Positions 57,437 through 64,000 of a DNA stretch of 64,000 bases are shown piece after piece. The position numbers and the translations under genes are program-made. Source of the DNA: Siphonodentalium dalli (taxonomy: Eukaryota > Mollusca > Scaphopoda > Gadilida > Siphonodentaliidae); the NCBI GenBank assembly GCA_032622095.1, contig CP136064.1, positions 40,633,912 through 40,697,911 of the forward strand. The letters run 5' to 3'. Every line of letters starts with the position of its first letter. The stretch's first letter is position 1. The notes beneath the pieces are model-generated. The model had not been told where the DNA came from. It saw only the letters and a program-made list of their open reading frames with translations, and searched no databases.

Positions 57437-58738
57437 GTAGCTCAACTTGGAAAGGGAATAATTTAATGTGTTACTGTCGATGGAGTGATTAGGAATGTGG
57501 AAAGTTGAATGTCTAATTTACTAGTTTATCAACATGAAGAGATATATATATAAATGTATATAAAAGTAAAATCTAAGATGGTTGCTGGCGGCTATGTTTT
57601 CCAACAATTCAAAATCATTTGATAGCTTTAGTCATGCAAAGAGTAGAATCCAAGATGGCTGCTGGCAGCCATGTTTTAATGCCAAATAACACCAAAATGA
57701 CTCGTTCCCATCTACATGTCAAAGGTCAAGACAAATTTCATAATGATCTGACCAAAGGTACGACCTGTAGCCCATGCCAAAGGATTTAGTCATGCAAAGA
57801 GTAAAATCCAAGATGGCTGCTGGCGGCCATGTTTTTTGGCCGAATGACCCCAAAATTACTTGTTCCCATCTACATGTCAATATTAACATCCATGACAAAT
57901 ATCATGATGATCAGACGAACAGTACGACCTGTAGCCCGTGCTAATGGATTGAATTTTGAAATCAAAGATGGCCACTGGTGGCCATGTTTTTCGTCCAAAT
58001 TACCCCAAAATGACTTGTTCCCATCTACATTCCAATTGCAACAGCCATGAAAAATTTCATGATGATCAGACTCAAGTTACGACCTGTAGTCCGTGCTAAA
58101 GGATTTAGTCATACAAAGAGTAAAATCCAAGATGGCTGCTGGTGGCCATGTTTTTTGGCCTAATGACCCCAAAATTACTTGTTCCCATCTACATGTCATT
58201 ATTAACATTCATGACAAATTTTATGATGATCAGAATAAAGGTACGACCTGTAGCCCGTGCTAAAGGATTTAGTCATACAAAGAGTAAAATCCAAGATGGC
58301 TGCTGGCGGCCATGTTTTTCGGCCGAATGACCCCAAAATGACTCGTTCCCATCTACATGTCATTGTTAACATCCATGACAAATTTTATGATGATCAGACT
58401 AAAGGTACGACCTGTAGCCCGTGCTAAAGAATTTAGTCATACAAAGAGTAAAATCCAAGATAGCTGCTGGCGGCCATGTTTTTTGGCCGAATGACCCCAA
58501 AATGACTCGTTCCCATCTACATGTCATTGTTAACATCCATGAAAAGATTTATGATGATCCGACCATCTACATGTCAATGTCAACAGCTATGACAAATTTC
58601 ATAATGATCCGACCAAAGGTACGACCTGTAGCCTGTTCTAAAGGAAATTGTTGACGCATCACGCACACACACACGCACGCACACACGGATGACAAAGCCA
58701 TGGCAATAGCTCAAACTTTACAAAGTAAAGTTGAGCTA
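57437..58738. mobile_element. TAGCTCAACTT-ended element with 164-base array
   Basis: Left TAGCTCAACTTGGAAAGGG, right AAAGTAAAGTTGAGCTA. Inside are about six units of 164 bases with TCCAAGATGGCTGCTGGCGG, CGTTCCCATCTACATGTCA and GGTACGACCTGTAGCCCGTG. Related copies are near 59260-59745, 61117-61850 and 63880-63985. Confidence 0.75.
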
Positions 58739-58739
58739 A

Positions 58740-58940
58740 AAATGGGCGGAGCAAACCCATATTCGAACTTGACCTATATTTTGGTCTGATAAACTCACCA
58801 ATGAAATTTGCTTTTGAAAAATAACCGAAACTAAAGTTGTCATCCGGAAACCATTTCCAGACGCACGGATGGACGGACGAACGGACACCGGCTATTTTAA
58901 TAGTCCCCCGAAATATTTTTTTCGGGGGACAATGAAAGTG
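58740..58940. repeat. CCCCCGA-type leader, reverse orientation
   Basis: GGCGGAGCAAACCCATATTC to GGCTATTTTAATAGTCCCCC then GAAATATTTTTTTCGGGGGAC. It directly abuts the TAGCTCAACTT element, as it also does near 59755-60060. Confidence 0.65.
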
Positions 58941-59259
58941 TCCATGACACTGTGGTTCATCTTTCGAAGAAGTAAAATTTTTGTGATGAGCAATAAATGG
59001 AATGATGAATTTAATTATGAAATCCAAGCTGGCAGCCATGTTATGCCGAATGACCCCAAAATGGCCATTGCCATTATGTACAGCATGTAAGCTTTTCTCA
59101 CATTTTCTTGATTATAGACTTTTGTTTGTTACATTTCATTCTACATTATTCTGAGAAACTAAGCTGTTCAAATTCAATTGGAAATAGGCTGCATCAGATC
59201 AAATTAGTCTGAAATTGTACAAAAAAGTAGCACAAAATAGTCTGAAATGAACTTGGTAC

Positions 59260-60165
59260 ACCATACTCGTTCCCATCTACATGTCAAAATTAACATCCAT
59301 GACAAATTTCATGATGATCAGGCGAAGAGTACGACCTGTGGCCCGTGCTAATGGATTAAATTTTGAAATCCAAGATGGCCGCTGGTAGCCATGTTTTTTG
59401 TCCTAATGACCCCAAAATGACTCGTTTCCCATCTACATTCCAATTTCAACAGCCATGACAAATTTTATGATGATCAGACTAAAGGTACGACCTGTAGCCC
59501 GTGCTAAAGGATTTAGTCATACAAAGAATAAAATCCAAGATGGCTGCCGGCGGCCATGTTTTTTGGCCGAATGACCCAAAAATGACTCGTTCCCATCTAC
59601 ATGTCAATGTCAACATCCATGACAAATTTCATAATAATCGGACCAAAGGTACAAACTGTAGCCCGTGCTAAAGGAAATTGTTGACGAATCACAGACACAC
59701 GCACACGCACGACGGATACCAAGCCATGGCAAGTAAAGTTGAGCTAAAAATGAGCAGAGCAAACCCATATTCAAACCTGACCTGTATTTTGGGCTGATAA
59801 ACTATCATACTAAATTTGATTCAGATATGATCACACAAACTAAAGTTATCATCCGGAAACCAGAAATTGACAAGATTCTAAGTCGAAAAAGGGCCATAAC
59901 TCTAGCAAAAATGGGCGGAGCAAACCCATATTCGAACTTGACCTGTGTTTTGGTCTGATAAACTCACCTATGAAATTTGCTTTTGATCTAATAACCGAAA
60001 CTAAAGTTATCTTCCGGAAATCATTTCCGGATGCACGGTACGACGCACGGACGGTCCCCATATTTTCTTGCCGAATGACCCCAAAATGACGGACGTCTCC
60101 ACACACACAAGTAGTGACAGATACCAAGCCATGGCAATTTCTTGAACTTTACAAGTAAAGTTGAG
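59260..60165. repeat. Second composite of 164-base units and CCCCCGA fragments
   Basis: Three 164-base-type units (59270-59690), then AAGTAAAGTTGAGCTA near 59730, then two CGAACTTGACCTGT-containing fragments and another AAGTTGAGCTA near 60160. The same two families adjoin in the same order as at 57.4-58.9 kb. Confidence 0.65.
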
Positions 60166-60206
60166 CTAATAATTCTTGTATCAAATAGTAAGAGATTGAA
60201 AAACTA

Positions 60207-60562
60207 CTTAAATGGGGACTGTACCCTAAATCCGGCCATTTACGGGACCATCTCCTTTTATACTCAACAGAATATATGCAACACATGAATGCATTTGAGC
60301 CATGGATTAGTGCCAAATACACTCATGTGCTCTATGAACGATGCAAACAACATGGTAATTATAATGAAAATGAATTTAGGACTGGAATCACTAATTCATT
60401 TTCATTATAATTACCATGTTTTTTGCATCGTTCATAGAGCACATGAGTGTATTTTGCACTAATCCATGGCTCAAATGCATTCATGTGTTGCATATATTCT
60501 GTTGAGTATAAAAGGCGATGGTCCCATAAATGGCCGGATTTAGGTTACAGTCCCCATTTAAG
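60207..60562. mobile_element. Fold-back MITE with 160-base arms, beside a PON donor
   Basis: CTTAAATGGGGACTGTACCC at the left and GGTTACAGTCCCCATTTAAG at the right; the arms pair almost throughout (CATGAATGCATTTGAGCCAT and complement), with a short loop near 60380. It ends 10 bases from the splice donor of the 60573 exon. Confidence 0.88.
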
Positions 60563-60572
60563 ATACTCATAC

Positions 60573-60750
60573 CCTTTTCTTCCCAGGAGGATAAGCCATG
60601 AGGATAAAAGTCTTCTTGATCAAATCCACCAATACTCAACTCTAAGGCTCCTTTCCTGGGTTCTTTGAAATTGAAAAGGAATATTCGCCCTTTTCTGTTC
60701 CTCCCTCGATCTCCATGTATACTATTATCTTGCAAAGGCATAAGCATACC
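60573..60750 (-). CDS. PON: Paraoxonase exon with His115-type motif
   Basis: Exon of 178 bases after TATTTTCAG, donor GTATGAG. It reads GMLMPLQDNSIHGDRGRNRK, then GRIFLFNFKEP and GGFDQEDFYPHGLSSWEEK. FYPHG matches the family's catalytic-dyad histidine motif (His115 in PON1 numbering). It starts in phase 0 after the exon at 62965 and ends with one base of a glycine codon completed at 56918. Confidence 0.93.
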
Positions 60751-61116
60751 CTGAAAATAAAGGTTAAAAATAAGAAGTTAAAAAGCAAAATAGCATTGAC
60801 AGAACAACTTATTCAGATATGGTATTTTAGGAACAGTCTAGAGGGGGATATGAGAGTCTATTGAGAGATATCTTCTTGTCAGTATTGGTTAAAAACAAAA
60901 GCAGCCAATATGTGCAAGGTGCAAACAACATTAAGGGTAAGCAAAGTAGCAGATTTTAAGCATAAACTACCGCGCATCTAAAATCACCAAATTAAAGTAA
61001 TAAAATGTCAGAATTATGAAAGTAACCTGGTTTATTCCATAGAAAACATTATATTTGTTCTAAACTCCACCAGAGTTGTCAACTGAAAGTAGTAATTTCA
61101 TGTGAAATGTATCAAT

Positions 61117-61855
61117 GACACTGTAGCTCAACTTGGAAAGGGAAACATTTCAACTATTACAGTCAATGGAGTGATTAGGAATGTGGAAAGGTGAAATGTC
61201 TAAGTAATACTAGATTATCAACATGAAGAGATATATATAAAATAAAATCCAAGATAGCCACTGGCAGCTATGTTTTCCAATTTCCAATTTTTTTTTAGCA
61301 CCCATCAAGTAGATCAATATCAAGATCAATATGTAGTTTGGTGATGATCGAATAAGGGAAGTGGACTGTAGTGCATGCCAAAGGATTTAGTCATGCCAAG
61401 AGTAAAATCCAAGATGGCTGCCAGTGACCATGTTTTATGTCCGAATGACCCCAAAATGACTCGTTCCCATCTACATGTCAATGTTGACTTTCATGACAAA
61501 TTTCATAATGATCCAACTAAATGTACAACTTGTAACCCGTGTCAAATGATTAAGTGATGCAAAGAGTAAAATCCAAGATGGCTGCCAGTGGCCAAGTTTT
61601 AAGGCCGAATGACCCCAAAATGACTTGTTCCCATCTACATGTCAATATTAACATCTACATATATGATCAGACGAAAAGTACGACCTGTAGCCCATGCTAA
61701 TGGATAGAATTTTAAAATCCAAGATGGCTGCTGATGGCCATGTTTTTTGTGCCGAATGACCCCAAACTGATTTTGTTGACACACATACGCACGACGGATA
61801 CCAGTGCCATGGCAATAGTTCAAACTTTACAAGTGAAGTTGAGTTAAAAATCTAT
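61117..61855. mobile_element. TAGCTCAACTT-type element, second full copy
   Basis: Left GTAGCTCAACTTGGAAAGGG, right TTTACAAGTGAAGTTGAGTTA. About three and a half 164-base units lie inside, with CATCTACATGTCAATGTTGAC and relatives. Confidence 0.7.
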
Positions 61856-62012
61856 TTTATCAAAATGTTTACATAATTTCAAAAGACAACACTCATCTGA
61901 CCTCGAGACTTCGTTACAGTTCGGGTTTTCTCTGACTGTAAACAAATCAATCCTTCACCACTAAATAAAATGGTGCTCAATCAATTTTCATAATTTTTTT
62001 CTTATATTTTAT

Positions 62013-62092
62013 AGTCGACTCGCATATACAAGAGAATGCATTGGCACAGTGTTTTTGCAAAATTTCAGGAAGCTCCCATCATGAAATGGTTA
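62013..62092. repeat. Fragment of a TTAA-type core element
   Basis: GTCGACTCGCATATACAAGA then GAATGCATTGGCACAG and GGAAGCTCCCATCATGAAAT before TTAA-like GTTAAC. Only the right third of an element. Confidence 0.7.
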
Positions 62093-62964
62093 ACTTTTCT
62101 GGAAGGTTTCTCTGATTGATTGTGTGTATACCTGTGTATAATGCTAATAGAGTTTGAGTGGCTAAACATTTGTTACTGTATGTTGGTTATTCATAGGATG
62201 TCAGCTGTGAGACCTGATGTGAATTTATTATCCGATGTAGGCTGATGGTATGTTAATTGCATAAATAATTCAAGCCTTGAAATAGATGTAACTAATCAAA
62301 TGTGAGCTATTTCTAATTAACTGGTATATTCTGTGTGTAATTGAACATAACGTTAGATAAATATAATACATCATTATGACCATAAGATATCAGTCTTTCC
62401 GATAAATATAGTGTTTTATATTGATTTTTATGATACATGTACAGTCAATTAAATTTTATGAAAATTCTCTCTGCTGGATCTGGGCGTAAAGTCTGCTATA
62501 GAAGAGTAAGGCAATCATACTTCGACATAAACCAGTATTAACCCTCCCAATTTCACTAGCTGATTTACATTGAAGGAAACTTGTACTAATGGTCATAGTG
62601 AACTGAACGAGACAGAGATATCTATCACAAAATCGATAATCAATGCTGATCGATAAATAATACTCGCTGGTGTCTATAAATCTTACACACTAAACATGGC
62701 TCATCCTTTATAGAAATTGAAAGTAATTTCTAGTGGATAAAAATTAACAATCTCTCAGAAACTCTGAGATAGTGAAATAATGAAACGAGTAAATACATGC
62801 ATAGTATACAGGTATAGATGTTCATATTTGAGATACCTAAGTGTTGCATGGTAATAGTAACTAGTTACATCCAATAGGCTTTCATGATTAATCGTTTAGT
62901 CAATTAATAGGACTTCAATTCATGAGTTGATTATAAAGTATATCGATTAATTAAGAATACTCAC
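62093..62964 (-). other. PON intron part, no feature recognised
   Basis: AT-rich intronic DNA between 62092 and the exon at 62965. Confidence 0.4.
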
Positions 62965-63020
62965 AGAAGTAATGAAAGCCAAGCCATTTGGAAGTGTCTC
63001 TATATCTTCGGCACCAAATT
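62965..63020 (-). CDS. PON: Paraoxonase exon with the E-D calcium ligands
   Basis: Exon of 56 bases after TGATTTCCAG, donor GTGAGTAT. It reads FGAEDIETLPNGLAFITS, nearly the family signature GSEDMEILPNGLAFISS. The ED pair corresponds to Glu53 and Asp54, ligands of the structural and catalytic calcium in PON1. The first two bases finish a codon from an upstream exon. That exon, expected to hold the N-terminal signal/anchor and the first half-cystine, was not found up to 64000. Confidence 0.93.
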
Positions 63021-63166
63021 CTGGAAATCAAACTCCAATTTAGAAATTGAAATTCTCAGTAGATAAATCAACAATATAGTAACACTTCTGTTGTCTATTA
63101 TATCTTAATATTTAAAATTTAACTAACTTTTAGTAAGGCAATGATTACAAATACATATTTGTATTT

Positions 63167-63536
63167 TAGGGCCCTGTGATGATTCAATTCAGTGTCATCA
63201 TTGGGGAACTGAATCAGGATCGATAACGAATCGGCTCTATGCTTACAAACATGTAACAAACTGCACACAGCAGAGAATAAGAACGACATCATCCGCGATA
63301 AGTTAACACAATGAACTGCCCATTCTGTCTTTGTAGCCTGTTTCATATTCAAATAAAGTATCTGGTGTGCAAAATTTCTGGAGAATTATTTGAACGATAT
63401 GTTTTTGTTCATCTATGATTGTTTCTCCATCCAGTGCTGGTACCGATTATAGATTCGGATTCGATATCGATGTCAACATCAGACACCCAATTCGAGATTT
63501 GATTTGTCTACTGAATATCCAATTTGCAGGGCCCTA
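63167..63536. mobile_element. hAT-like small element
   Basis: TAGGGCCCTGTGATGATTC at the left, TTTGCAGGGCCCTA at the right. GGGCCCTA ends resemble those at 48832. No matching 8-base duplication was seen, so the assignment is tentative. Confidence 0.5.
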
Positions 63537-63879
63537 TACTATCGCGAAACATATATTGAGATACGTATCATATCACAACACAAACCGTATCTCCCATCCC
63601 TTTCTTTTAGAAACTTATTACATAGAAGTGAGCCGGGACTGATTATATCCTGCTTTCTATAAGAGTAACTTGATATAACTTTAAAATCATCCACCATCAC
63701 AGGCTGTCATCATGGCAGGATAAATGAAAGTTTCGATGACAACTTAGGGAGGGATATATATATCATACATTACAGTAAATACAGACCGATAAGGAGGAAT
63801 GCAGACAGTTGAAATGTTTAAGTAATACCAGAGGTCAACCCGAAGAGCCATATGAAGCTTGTGATCAATTGGGTGAAAA

Positions 63880-63985
63880 ATGTTGGCTGTAAGTATTTAG
63901 TCATACAAAGAGTCAAATCCACGATGGCTGCTGGTGGCCACGTTTCTCATCGTAAGTCGTTTCGATAGCTCCCATCTAGAAGTGA
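63880..63985. repeat. 164-base-type unit, partial
   Basis: TTTAGTCATACAAAGAGTCA, ACGATGGCTGCTGGTGGCCA and AGCTCCCATCTAGAAGTGAT match the array at 57.6 kb, more diverged. Confidence 0.65.
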
Positions 63986-64000
63986 TCCTGAACATGCCAG

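Overview
The window is animal genomic DNA, AT-rich and intron-rich, with GT-AG splice junctions and a very high load of short palindromic DNA transposons. The mix of repeats (palindromic hAT- and piggyBac-like miniature elements, 164- and 170-base internal arrays, a short-LTR Ty3/Gypsy element) suits a marine invertebrate, and a bivalve mollusc is my best guess. That assignment is inference. No bacterial, phage or CRISPR feature is present.

Two host genes are supported. On the plus strand the left edge (3 to about 920) holds an open frame interrupted by two miniature transposons. Downstream are two well-spliced exons, 4355-4454 and 6285-6508, encoding the C-terminus of an RGG-box (probably RNA-binding) protein. 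On the minus strand a paraoxonase/arylesterase (PON) gene spans at least 36196-63020 in seven exons. All seven join in compatible phase and carry the family's calcium-ligand and histidine motifs; the 5' end lies beyond the window or was not recognised. Two weaker gene starts are noted: a decayed BED-like zinc-finger exon on the minus strand (3282-3690), and a CCAAT-rich promoter with a short ATG exon on the plus strand (29740-30029).

Layout: 1-6.5 kb holds the RGG gene with repeat insertions and a 170-base satellite inside an element whose ends read ATACGCCC and GGGCGTAT. From 6.5 to 36 kb there is mostly repeat-dense DNA: hAT-like double-palindrome elements with 8-base duplications, TA-flanked fold-back elements, TTAA-flanked elements, a TIR-like region with a C2H2-finger ORF (24.68-26.11 kb), minisatellite arms (26.5-27.55 kb) and two larger hAT-like elements (31.65-33.27 and 34.87-36.04 kb). 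From 36.2 to 63.0 kb lies the PON gene. Its 8.7-kb last intron carries a 48-base minisatellite and a broken Ty3/Gypsy retrotransposon (38832-43582). An 8.7-kb intron holds a 7-kb inverted-repeat element (47613-54626) with two nested hAT-like elements. Further introns carry 164-base arrays and fold-back elements very close to splice sites.

The most unusual observations are four. One PON exon (56789-56918) sits between two minisatellites that have copied its acceptor (4 copies, in frame) and its donor (7 copies). One roughly 72-base palindromic core is housed in several unrelated terminal-repeat shells. Two transposon insertions, when mentally removed at their target duplications, leave one continuous frame at the left edge. 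A C2H2-finger ORF lies between inverted arms. All assignments come from reading the sequence; no database search was possible.
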